From NCBI RefSeq assembly GCF_024171995.1, contig NZ_JAMTCT010000014.1:111726-175725 (forward strand): 64,000 bases of DNA, in the 5' to 3' direction. Of this stretch, positions 1 to 7,665 are shown in pieces; position 1 is the first letter of the stretch; each line of letters begins with the position of its first letter. The notes under the pieces are model-generated. The model saw only the letters and a program-made list of their open reading frames with translations. It did not search any database and was not told the origin of the DNA. Source of the stretch: Promicromonospora umidemergens (lineage in GTDB: Bacteria > Actinomycetota > Actinomycetes > Actinomycetales > Cellulomonadaceae). A program made the position numbers and the translations under genes.

Positions 1-90
1 CAAGCTCGCAGGTGGCGGGAGCGCACGGGTCCAGCGCTGATTGCGCCGCCGACCAGCGTAGATGGCGCCGTCGGTGCAAGGATTGGGACC

Positions 91-1080
91 ATGTCCCAGA
101 GCATCCTGTTCATCGGTGGAAGCGGAATCATCAGCCATGCCTCGGTGGCCCGGGCCGCAAGGCTCGGGCACCGGGTGACGGTGCTCAACCGTGGCCGGTC
201 CTCGACCCGTTCGCTCCCGGAGGTGGAGACCCTCGTCGCCGACGCGAACGACGCCGGGTCTGTCGCCGCGGCGCTGGGCGGGCGGGAGTTCGACGTCGTC
301 GCGCAGTTCCGGGCGTTCAGCCCTGAGCACGTGGCGCGCGACGTCGCGCAGTTCGCCGGGCGGACCGGGCAGTACGTGTTCATCTCGTCGGCGTCGGCGT
401 ACCAGACGCCGCCGTCGCGGCTGCCGGTCCGGGAGTCCACTCCGCTGCGCAACCCGTTCTGGCAGTACTCCCGCGACAAGATCGCGTGCGAGGACCTGCT
501 GGTTCGGGAGTACCGGGACAACGGGTTCCCCGCGACGATCGTGCGGCCGTCGCACACGTACGACCGCACGCTGCTGCCGACGTCGGGCGGCTGGACCGAT
601 GTCGCCCGCATGCGCACGGGAAAGCCGGTGGTGGTCCACGGTGACGGCACCTCGCTGTGGACGTTGACGCACACCGAGGACTTCGCCGTCGGGTTCGTGG
701 GGCTGCTCGGTCATCCGCTCGCCGTGGGCGACACCTTCCACATCACCGGCACGCACGCGCCCACCTGGGACCAGATCTACACCTGGCTGGCCGAGGCGGC
801 TGGCGTGCCGAACCCGGACCTGGTGCACGTGGCGTCCGAGACGATCGCGCGGGTGCTCCCCGAGATGGGCGCAGGTCTGGTCGGCGACAAGGCGCACTCG
901 ATGGTCTTCGACATCTCGAAGGTGCGCACGCTCGTGCCGGAGTTCGGCACGACCATCACCTACGACATCGGTGCGGTGGAGCAGATGTCCTGGTTCGACG
1001 CGCACCCGGAGGCCCAGGTGGTCGACGTCAGCCTGGACGCGGCCTTCGACCGCCTGGCGACTCACGCCCGCTCCGTCTGA
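91..1080 (+). CDS. NAD-dependent epimerase/dehydratase (SDR superfamily)
   Basis: A 329-residue cytosolic protein of the extended short-chain dehydrogenase/epimerase superfamily. The N-terminus (residues 1-40) has a beta strand and the glycine-rich nucleotide-binding turn FIGGSGIIS, followed by a basic LNRGRSS segment that would suit NAD(P). ISSASAYQT at about residue 100 corresponds to the active-site serine strand, and the later QYSRDKIACE has the Y-x3-K pair typical of the family. These enzymes alter nucleotide sugars or reduce sugar carbonyls; the substrate cannot be read from sequence. It converges on the LacI gene to its right. The ATG at 91 gives the intact Rossmann start. The 5' neighbour lies outside the window. 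Confidence 0.85.
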   Translation: MSQSILFIGGSGIISHASVARAARLGHRVTVLNRGRSSTRSLPEVETLVADANDAGSVAAALGGREFDVVAQFRAFSPEHVARDVAQFAGRTGQYVFISSASAYQTPPSRLPVRESTPLRNPFWQYSRDKIACEDLLVREYRDNGFPATIVRPSHTYDRTLLPTSGGWTDVARMRTGKPVVVHGDGTSLWTLTHTEDFAVGFVGLLGHPLAVGDTFHITGTHAPTWDQIYTWLAEAAGVPNPDLVHVASETIARVLPEMGAGLVGDKAHSMVFDISKVRTLVPEFGTTITYDIGAVEQMSWFDAHPEAQVVDVSLDAAFDRLATHARSV

Positions 1081-1104
1081 GCCGCCCACGACAAAGAGAA
1101 GGGG

Positions 1105-2121
1105 TTAGTGGAGGGCGGCCGTCGAGTCTCGGACCACCAGCTCCGTCGAGAGGTTCAGGCGGCGCACCTTCGGGGACCGGCCGCGTGCGATGTCGATCAG
1201 GATCTGGGTGGCGGCCGCTCCCATCTCGGCGAGCGGCTGCCGCACGGTGGTGAGCGGCGGCCCGACCCACGACGCGAGCGGAAGGTCGTCGTAGCCCACC
1301 ACGGACAGGTCCTCCGGCACGCGCAGGCCGAGCTGGTGCGCGGCGCGGAGCAGCCCGAGGGCCTGCATGTCGGAACCGGCGAACACCGCCGTCGGGCGGT
1401 CCGGCAGGGACAGCAGCTCGACGCCCAGGTCGAACCCCGCCTCGACGTAGAAGTTCCCCTCGCGCACCAGCGCGGGGTCGACGGCGACGCCGCGTTCCTC
1501 GTGCGCCGAACGGAACCCGTCGACGCGGGCGCGGCTGCACAGCATGTCCCAGGGTCCCGTGATCATCGCGATCCGGCGGTGCCCCAGCGCGAGCAGGTGC
1601 CGCGTGGCCTGCAGCCCGCCGTTCCAGTTGTCCGAGCCCACCGAGGCGACGTCGGCCGGCGGCTCGCCGTCGGTGTCGATCACCACGTAGGGGATGCCGC
1701 GCCGGTCGAGCTGCTGGTGCTGGGCCTCAGAGAGGTTCGCCGCGACGAGCAGCACGCCGAGGGGCGGCCGCGCGATGGTCGTGTCGAGCCACCTGGCCGG
1801 CGGGCGGTGCTCACCGCCCAGCTCGGACAGGATCACGCTGGTCCGGGACTCGGCGGCCGCCGCCTCGACGCCGCGGATGATCTCCATGGACCAGCCCGAG
1901 CCGAGCCGGTGGAAGACGAGGTCGATCAGGCCGGTGCCCGCTGGCGCCGTCGCCGGCCGCCGTCGACGGTACTGGTGCTTCTCCAGGGCCGCCTCGACGC
2001 GGTCCCGGGTGGCGGGCGCGACGTCGGACCGGCCGTTGAGCACCTTGGAGACGGTGGGTACCGACAGGCCGAGCTCGGTCGCGATCGACGCGATGGTAGG
2101 GCCCGGGCGTACGCCGGTCAT
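1105..2121 (-). CDS. LacI-family transcriptional regulator of the adjacent importer/GH39/GH42 operon
   Basis: A 338-residue repressor. The N-terminal helix-turn-helix (ASIATELGLSVPTVSKVLNG, about residues 9-28) is followed by the hinge helix and a periplasmic-binding-like sugar domain, ending near VVRDSTAALH. The reading frame is open to about position 2208, but starting at the ATG at 2119-2121 puts the HTH at its usual distance from the N-terminus. The gene is divergent from the importer beginning at 2306, with about 185 bp between them. Local control of that operon is therefore the natural inference, although the ligand is unknown. Palindromes at 2154-2159, 2255-2276 and 2277-2284 are candidate binding sites. 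Confidence 0.93.
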   Translation of the reverse strand: MTGVRPGPTIASIATELGLSVPTVSKVLNGRSDVAPATRDRVEAALEKHQYRRRRPATAPAGTGLIDLVFHRLGSGWSMEIIRGVEAAAAESRTSVILSELGGEHRPPARWLDTTIARPPLGVLLVAANLSEAQHQQLDRRGIPYVVIDTDGEPPADVASVGSDNWNGGLQATRHLLALGHRRIAMITGPWDMLCSRARVDGFRSAHEERGVAVDPALVREGNFYVEAGFDLGVELLSLPDRPTAVFAGSDMQALGLLRAAHQLGLRVPEDLSVVGYDDLPLASWVGPPLTTVRQPLAEMGAAATQILIDIARGRSPKVRRLNLSTELVVRDSTAALH

Positions 2122-2209
2122 GGCCCCCGCCTTTCGATATTGTTCGCGGAACTTTCGAACCGAAGGTACACCGTTTCTAGATCGTGACCGACGCGGAGTT
2201 GGGACCATC

Positions 2210-2239
2210 TTGACGATGTGACACCTGCCACCCTACTGT
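2210..2239 (+). promoter_or_regulatory. Putative sigma-70-type promoter of the importer/GH39/GH42 operon
   Basis: TTGACG at 2210-2215 and TACTGT at 2234-2239 are separated by 18 bp, a reasonable -35/-10 pair reading toward the permease gene. An inverted repeat lies immediately downstream, where a repressor would block elongation or initiation. This is seen by eye only. Confidence 0.45.
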
Positions 2240-2254
2240 CCCAGACGACAAGCG

Positions 2255-2284
2255 CTATCGGTGAAGACGCCGATAGTTTCGAAA
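2255..2284. promoter_or_regulatory. Candidate LacI-family operators
   Basis: CTATCGG at 2255-2261 and CCGATAG at 2270-2276 form a perfect 7-bp inverted repeat around 8 bases. It is followed directly by the 8-bp palindrome TTTCGAAA at 2277-2284. A further TTCGAA core lies at 2154-2159, just upstream of the divergent regulator. LacI-family sites usually have a central CG, as TTTCGAAA does. Which palindrome is used cannot be settled from sequence. Confidence 0.45.
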
Positions 2285-2305
2285 ACGTTCCACAACGAGG
2301 TGGGG

Positions 2306-3229
2306 ATGGCAACGGAGCTGCGTGGCAACGAGACGTGGGGCCTGGCCCTGCGCAAGCACTGGCGGCTTTACACCTTCGCGATCCTGCCGATCGCGTGGTT
2401 CCTGGTGTTCCGCTACCTGCCGATGGCCGGCAACGTCATCGCCTTCCGCCGGTTCCGGCCCGGTGGCTCGATCTTCGGCGAGGAGTGGGTAGGGCTCTAC
2501 TACATCGAGCGGTTCATCCAGGACCAGGCGTTCTGGCAGGCGTTCCAGAACACGGTGATCATCGGCGGTCTGACGCTCCTGATCGTTTTCCCGCTGCCGA
2601 TCATCCTGGCGCTCCTGCTCAACGAGCTCCGTTCGCGGCTGTTCAAGCGGTTCGTGCAGACGGTCAGCTACCTGCCGCACTTCATGTCCATCGTGATCGT
2701 GGCCGGCTTCGTGTTCGAGCTGACGGCGCTGGACGGCACGGTGAACCGGCTCGTCGAGCTGTTCGGCGGGGACCCGATCTCGTTCATGCAGCAGGCGGAC
2801 TGGTTCCGCACCATCTACATCTCGTCCGAGGTCTGGCAGACGGTCGGCTGGGGCACCATCCTCTACCTGGCCACGCTGACCACCATCGACTCGCAGCTCT
2901 ACGAGGCCGCCCGGATCGACGGCGCCAACCGCTGGCAGCAGACGTGGCACGTCACGCTGCCCGGCATCCGGCCGACGATGGTGGTGCTGCTCATCCTCAA
3001 CATCGGCCAGTTCATGCAGGTCGGCTTCGAGAAGATCTTCCTTCTCTACAACACGCTGACCCAGCCGACGGCGGACGTGCTCTCCACGTACATCTACCGC
3101 GTCGGCCTGACCTCTGGGCAGCTGAGCTACGCCACGGCGATCGGCCTGTTCGAGGCAGTGATCGGCCTGGTCCTCGTCTTCTCCGCCAACGCGATCTCGC
3201 GCCGAGTAACCGGGAGCTCCCTGTGGTGA
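2306..3229 (+). CDS. Carbohydrate ABC transporter permease, LplB type
   Basis: An integral membrane subunit of about 307 residues with roughly six transmembrane helices. It carries the permease signature that docks the ATPase, YEAARIDGANRWQQTWHVTLP, near residues 200-220. The opening WGLALRKHWRLYTFAILPIAWFL resembles LplB/YtcP-type partners of large lipoprotein binding proteins. The ATG at 2306 follows a purine-rich GAGGTGGGG and removes an unlikely 15-residue extension. The next permease overlaps it by 4 bases. No ATPase gene accompanies the operon, so the pair probably uses a shared MsmK-like ATPase encoded elsewhere. Confidence 0.9.
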   Translation: MATELRGNETWGLALRKHWRLYTFAILPIAWFLVFRYLPMAGNVIAFRRFRPGGSIFGEEWVGLYYIERFIQDQAFWQAFQNTVIIGGLTLLIVFPLPIILALLLNELRSRLFKRFVQTVSYLPHFMSIVIVAGFVFELTALDGTVNRLVELFGGDPISFMQQADWFRTIYISSEVWQTVGWGTILYLATLTTIDSQLYEAARIDGANRWQQTWHVTLPGIRPTMVVLLILNIGQFMQVGFEKIFLLYNTLTQPTADVLSTYIYRVGLTSGQLSYATAIGLFEAVIGLVLVFSANAISRRVTGSSLW

Positions 3230-4185
3230 ACCCCGCCCCCGTCGTCGACCCCGCCGACCCCGCCGTCAACCCGGCGCCGAAGACCCCGGACCTGTCCCGC
3301 CCGCTACCGCAGACGACCACCATCAAGGACACACCCGGCTACACGGTGTTCCGCTGGGTCAACGGAGTCGTGCTGGTGCTGGTCGCCGCCGTCACGCTGT
3401 ACCCGTTCCTCAACCTGGCTGCGCGGGCGTTCAGCTCCGAGGCCGCGATCAGCAGCGGCAACGTCACGGTGTGGCCCATCGGCTTCAACACGACGACGCT
3501 CATGTCGGTGCTGACCCAGGAGCTGTTCTGGCGCAACTACCTGAACACCGTGGTCTACACGGTGGTCGGCACCGTCATCGCCATGGCGCTGACCACGACG
3601 TTCGCGTACGTGCTGTCAAAGAAGTACCTGAAGGGCCGGATGCTGCTGATCGGCTTCGCGGTCTTCACCATGTTCTTCACCGGCGGCCTCATCCCGAACT
3701 ACATCCTGGTCAGCGAGCTCGGATTCAAGAACACGATCTGGGCCATCGTGGTCCCGCAGGCGATCAACGTCTTCAACCTGCTCGTCATGAAGTCGTTCTT
3801 CGAGAACTTCCCGACCGAGCTCGAGGAGGCCGCCGCCATCGACGGCCTCACCACCTACGGGATCTTCTTCCGGGTGGTGCTGCCGCTGAGCAAGGCGGTG
3901 CTCGCGACGATGGTCCTGTTCTACGCGGTCTGGTTCTGGAACTCCTGGTTCCCCGCGTTCCTGTACATGGACGACCCGCACCTGTACCCCGTGACCGTGT
4001 TCCTGCGGAACATCATCGCCGGCGCCACCGGCACGGGCGAGGGCCTCAGCGACATCGCCGTGCAGGTCGGCGCCAACGTCAAGGCAGTGACGATGCTGCT
4101 CACCGCGCTGCCCATCGTGTGCCTCTACCCGTTCGTGCAGAAGTACTTCGTGTCCGGCGTGATGCTCGGCTCCGTGAAGGGCTGA
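3226..4185 (+). CDS. Carbohydrate ABC transporter permease, LplC/YtcP type
   Basis: The second membrane subunit, 319 residues. A proline-rich cytosolic N-terminus (about residues 1-35) precedes six hydrophobic segments, and ELEEAAAIDGLTTYGIFFRV near residues 200-220 is the EAA loop that contacts the ATPase. It starts at a GTG overlapping the upstream stop (GTGA), the usual arrangement for translational coupling; a second GTG three bases earlier is an alternative. It ends in LGSVKG, the short tail typical of this subfamily. It works with the permease before it and the binding protein after it. Confidence 0.9.
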   Translation: MNPAPVVDPADPAVNPAPKTPDLSRPLPQTTTIKDTPGYTVFRWVNGVVLVLVAAVTLYPFLNLAARAFSSEAAISSGNVTVWPIGFNTTTLMSVLTQELFWRNYLNTVVYTVVGTVIAMALTTTFAYVLSKKYLKGRMLLIGFAVFTMFFTGGLIPNYILVSELGFKNTIWAIVVPQAINVFNLLVMKSFFENFPTELEEAAAIDGLTTYGIFFRVVLPLSKAVLATMVLFYAVWFWNSWFPAFLYMDDPHLYPVTVFLRNIIAGATGTGEGLSDIAVQVGANVKAVTMLLTALPIVCLYPFVQKYFVSGVMLGSVKG

Positions 4186-4255
4186 GCAGCACGCGGGCGC
4201 CCGTCGAGCTTGTCCACCGTCGAACGACGACGTTCACACCCCGGAGGAAAGAATC

Positions 4256-5905
4256 ATGAGGATCACCCGTAGAAGGGCTGTCGCGGCGACCGCGGCGGCC
4301 ACCCTCGGACTCACGCTCACCGCGTGCTCGTCCGACAGCGGAGATGACGACGGCGGCCCCGTCGACATGGCCGACAAGATGGTCGGCGCCATGGAGGACT
4401 ACGGCGTCGGCACCAGCTTCAAGGCGACCGCGCCGATCGAGCTCGGCCTGATGTACCGCGACCACCCGAACTACCCGCTCCAGGACGACTGGTCGATCCT
4501 CGAGCACTTCGAGGAGGACCGGAACGTCACCTTCGACATCCAGTCGGTGCCGCTCTCCGACTGGCAGCAGAAGCGGTCGCTCCTGATCAGCTCGGGCGAC
4601 GCGGCCGACCTCATCCCGTCGACCTACGCGGCCGACGTCGAGACGCTCACCTCCGGCGGCGCCGTGCTGCCGGTCTCCGACTACCTCGACTACCTGCCGA
4701 ACTTCATGGACAAGGTCGAGAAGTGGGGGCTGCAGGAGGACCTGGACCGCCTGCGGCAGGCCGACGGAAAATTCTACGTGCTGCCCGGCCTGCACGAGAA
4801 CCCGAAGCCCTCGTACTCGGTAGCCATCCGCGGGGACTGGTGGGAGGACGCAGGCCTGGAGGACCCCAAGACCTGGGACGAGTTCGCCGACCAGCTCGAG
4901 GTGATCAAGGAGGAGCACCCGGAGATCGACTACCCGTACACCGAGCGCTGGTCCATCAACGGACCGATGGAGGCCACCCTCCAGGCCGCCGCAGGCGGGT
5001 TCGGCACCGAGGCCGGCTGGGGCTTCGGCGACGGCGTGACCTGGAACGGCTCCGAGTACGAGTACACGGGCGCCTCAGCGGGCTACAAGGACCTGATCAC
5101 CTACTTCGCCGACCTCGTCGAGCGCGGCCTGCTGGACCCCGAGGGGATCACGCAGGACGACGACTCGGCCAAGGCGAAGTTCACCACCGGCAAGGCGGCC
5201 GCCCTCGGGTCGAACGACCAGGAGGCGGTCGTCTACCGCACGGGCTTCGAGGAGGCGGGCGACAAGGACGCCGAGGTGAAGCACATCGTGGTCCCGGCCG
5301 GTCCGGCGGGGAACCTCATGGACGCCACCACCGGTGGCCAGTTCGAGTCCGGCATCGCCCTCTCGTCGAGCGCCGCCGAGCGGGACGACTTCGTCGCGCT
5401 GCTCCAGTTCGTCGACTGGCTGTACTACTCCGACGAGGGCCTCGAGTTCGCCAAGTGGGGCGTCGAGGGCGAGACCTACACCACGGAGTCCGACGGCACC
5501 CGCACCCTGGCCGACGACGTCGACTGGGGCGGCCTGAACCCGGACGGCACGAAGCAGCTGAACACCGACTTCGGCTACTACAACGGTGTGTGGTCGCTCG
5601 CCCATGGATCCACCGAGGACCTGGTGAAGTCGACGCTCGCGCCCGAGGTGCAGGACTTCCTCGACGAGATGAACCAGAAGGAGGTCGCGGAGAACGGCCC
5701 CGGGATCGCCATGGACGAGATGCAGCGCGAGGAGGCGTCCCTGCTGCAGACCAACCTGCAGGACCTCGTCATGACCGCCAGCTCCCAGTTCATCCTGGGT
5801 GATCGGCCGATCGAGGAGTGGGACGCGTACGTCGCAGAGCTCGAGGCGGCGGGCATGCCCACCTACGTGGACACGGTCAACCAGGCAGCGGGCGTCACCG
5901 AATAA
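4256..5905 (+). CDS. Sugar-binding lipoprotein of the LplA-like ABC importer
   Basis: A 549-residue extracellular solute-binding protein. The N-terminus MRITRRRAVAATAAATLGLT runs into a lipobox (LTAC), so the mature protein is lipid-anchored. The size (about 550 rather than 420 residues) and the pairing with LplB/LplC-type permeases fit the LplA/YtcQ subfamily. GGAGGAAAG just upstream is a strong ribosome binding site. It is followed by a large hairpin, then GH39 and GH42 genes, which suggests that the bound ligand is an oligosaccharide those enzymes hydrolyse in the cytoplasm. The exact sugar cannot be deduced. Confidence 0.92.
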   Translation: MRITRRRAVAATAAATLGLTLTACSSDSGDDDGGPVDMADKMVGAMEDYGVGTSFKATAPIELGLMYRDHPNYPLQDDWSILEHFEEDRNVTFDIQSVPLSDWQQKRSLLISSGDAADLIPSTYAADVETLTSGGAVLPVSDYLDYLPNFMDKVEKWGLQEDLDRLRQADGKFYVLPGLHENPKPSYSVAIRGDWWEDAGLEDPKTWDEFADQLEVIKEEHPEIDYPYTERWSINGPMEATLQAAAGGFGTEAGWGFGDGVTWNGSEYEYTGASAGYKDLITYFADLVERGLLDPEGITQDDDSAKAKFTTGKAAALGSNDQEAVVYRTGFEEAGDKDAEVKHIVVPAGPAGNLMDATTGGQFESGIALSSSAAERDDFVALLQFVDWLYYSDEGLEFAKWGVEGETYTTESDGTRTLADDVDWGGLNPDGTKQLNTDFGYYNGVWSLAHGSTEDLVKSTLAPEVQDFLDEMNQKEVAENGPGIAMDEMQREEASLLQTNLQDLVMTASSQFILGDRPIEEWDAYVAELEAAGMPTYVDTVNQAAGVTE

Positions 5906-5911
5906 CCCTCG

Positions 5912-5978
5912 TTGGTCGTGGGCGTGACCGTTGCGTCTGAAACGGACGCGAAGTCGCGACGGTCGCGCCCACGACCAA
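5912..5978 (+). repeat. Long inverted repeat after the binding-protein gene (copy 1)
   Basis: The arms are 5912-5935 and 5955-5978. The outer 13 bp pair perfectly and the rest with a few wobble pairs; a smaller GCGTC/GACGC stem-loop sits in the centre. It lies inside the operon, between the binding-protein and GH39 genes. The right half is about 85% identical to the right half of the hairpin at 57250-57312, which is also directly 3' of a binding-protein gene. A likely role is partial termination or protection of the 3' end of the binding-protein message. Confidence 0.75.
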
Positions 5979-5994
5979 GGACAGAAGGAGATCT

Positions 5995-7665
5995 GTGGAG
6001 CGCATCACCGTTTCCGCCCAGCCCGTCGGGGTGCTGGGGGACGCCTGGCGTACGTGCGTCGGCACCGGGCGGTTCAACCTCGCGCTGCGCCAGGACTACC
6101 AGGACTCCCTTGCCCTGGTGCAGCGCGAGATCGGCTTCCGGTACATCCGCGGCCACGGCCTGCTGCACGACGACGTCGGCGTCCACCGCCCGTACGACGT
6201 CGGCGGGCACCGTGGCACCGCCTACGTGTTCACCTACGTGGACCAGGTGGTGGACACGTACCTGAGGCTCGGGATCAAGCCGTTCCTCGAGCTCGGGTTC
6301 ATGCCCAGCGGCCTCGCGTCCGGCGACCAGACGGTGTTCTGGTGGCTCGGCAACGTCACTCCGCCCCGCGACCACGCCGAGTGGGCGAGGCTCGTGCGGG
6401 CCCTGCTCCGGCACCTCATCGACCGGTACGGCCTCGACGAGGTGCGCACCTGGCCCGTCGAGGTCTGGAACGAGCCCAACCTCACCCACTTCTGGAAGGA
6501 CGCCGACCAGGACGCGTACTTCCGCCTCTACGAGGCGTCGGCCCTGGCCGTGAAGGACGTCGACGCCGCGCTCCAGGTGGGCGGCCCTGCCATCTCCCCG
6601 GGGGCGGACGACTGGTGGGAGCCCTTCGCGGAGCTCGTCACCACGCGCGGCCTCCCCGCCGACTTCCTGTCCGTGCACGCCTACAGCTCCGGCCCCGCGC
6701 AGCACGTGCCGTTCGGCGTCTACCAGACCCTTCAGCGGCCCCAGCACCTGCTCGACCAGTTCGCGGGCCCCCGCAAGCTCCTCGCCGGGACGGCGCTCGC
6801 GGACCGGCCGCTGCACATCACGGAGTTCAACACGAGCTACCGGCCCGACAACCCCGTCCACGACACGGCGTACAACGCCGCCTACCTCGCGCCGGTCCTC
6901 GCGGAGGGTGGCGAGCACGCGGACTCCTTCGCGTACTGGACGTTCAGCGACGTCTTCGAGGAGGAGGGCGTGCCTGCGGCGTTCTTCCACGGCGGGTTCG
7001 GGATGCTGGCCCACCGGCAGGTGCGCAAGCCGACCTTCCACCTGTACGCGTTCATGGCGCGGATGGGACAGGACGTGCTGGCCCGCGGCGTCGACCACCT
7101 GGTCACGCGCCATCCGGCGACCGGTCAGGTCACGGTGCTCGCGTGGCAGCCGGTAGGCGGTACGGACGATCCGGCCGAGCCGGACCGGCACGAGGTGCGG
7201 CTGAGCCTCCCGGTCGCCCACCCCCGCGTGCCGGACCCAGAGGTCACCGGAGCGGCCTCGACGTCCGACACGTCGCGGGTGTTCGTCCTGCGGCACGACG
7301 TCGACGAGTCCGCGGGCAACGCCTGGGCGGCCTGGGGCGAGATGGGGCGGCCCGCGTCGCCGTCGGGCAGGCAGCTGGACGCGCTGCACGAGGCGAGCGA
7401 GCCCGCCCGGCGTGCGTACTCGCTGCCCGTGGTCCCGACCGGCTCGGCCGGCGAGGGGCGGGTCGACCTCGACCTGACGATCGGGCGGCACGGCATCACG
7501 CTCGTCACGCTCGACCCCGTGCGGGACGAGACGCCGCCGTGGCTGGACGACGCGCGGATCGTCGGCCGGCCCGTGAGCCACGACGGCCGCACAGCGACCG
7601 ACCCGACCGACCCGACCCCGACCGACCCGACCGACCCGACCCCGACCGACAAGGACCACGCGTGA
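5995..7665 (+). CDS. Glycoside hydrolase family 39-like enzyme (beta-xylosidase type)
   Basis: A 556-residue cytosolic glycosidase with no signal peptide. EVWNEPN contains the expected acid/base (E160) and HITEFN the nucleophile (E277), the spacing of a clan GH-A, family 39 retaining enzyme. The family includes beta-xylosidases and alpha-iduronidases; the sugar-import context favours a plant glycoside. The GTG start at 5995 follows AAGGAG. The C-terminus is a TDPTDPTP repeat encoded by a perfect 24-bp tandem duplication (7597-7620 and 7621-7644), outside the catalytic domain. The stop overlaps the start of the GH42 gene by 4 bases. Confidence 0.85.
   Translation: MERITVSAQPVGVLGDAWRTCVGTGRFNLALRQDYQDSLALVQREIGFRYIRGHGLLHDDVGVHRPYDVGGHRGTAYVFTYVDQVVDTYLRLGIKPFLELGFMPSGLASGDQTVFWWLGNVTPPRDHAEWARLVRALLRHLIDRYGLDEVRTWPVEVWNEPNLTHFWKDADQDAYFRLYEASALAVKDVDAALQVGGPAISPGADDWWEPFAELVTTRGLPADFLSVHAYSSGPAQHVPFGVYQTLQRPQHLLDQFAGPRKLLAGTALADRPLHITEFNTSYRPDNPVHDTAYNAAYLAPVLAEGGEHADSFAYWTFSDVFEEEGVPAAFFHGGFGMLAHRQVRKPTFHLYAFMARMGQDVLARGVDHLVTRHPATGQVTVLAWQPVGGTDDPAEPDRHEVRLSLPVAHPRVPDPEVTGAASTSDTSRVFVLRHDVDESAGNAWAAWGEMGRPASPSGRQLDALHEASEPARRAYSLPVVPTGSAGEGRVDLDLTIGRHGITLVTLDPVRDETPPWLDDARIVGRPVSHDGRTATDPTDPTPTDPTDPTPTDKDHA
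7597..7644 (+). repeat. Perfect 24-bp tandem duplication at the 3' end of the GH39 gene
   Basis: The units 7597-7620 and 7621-7644 are identical and each encodes TDPTDPTP; a partial third copy follows. Each unit itself contains smaller ACCGACCC-type repeats. It forms a low-complexity tail and is a likely slippage site. Confidence 0.9.

Noticed and set aside
2218..3225. Open frame upstream of and in frame with the second permease gene, suggesting a fusion
   Set aside because: The plus frame used by the first permease carries a full permease; the in-frame extension encodes low-complexity Arg/Pro-rich sequence. GTG at 3226 overlaps the stop normally.
5931..7661. 577-codon extension upstream of GH42
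   Set aside because: It is an alternative frame of GH39 with no recognisable domain. GH42 proper begins at YGGDYNPEQWP after 7662.
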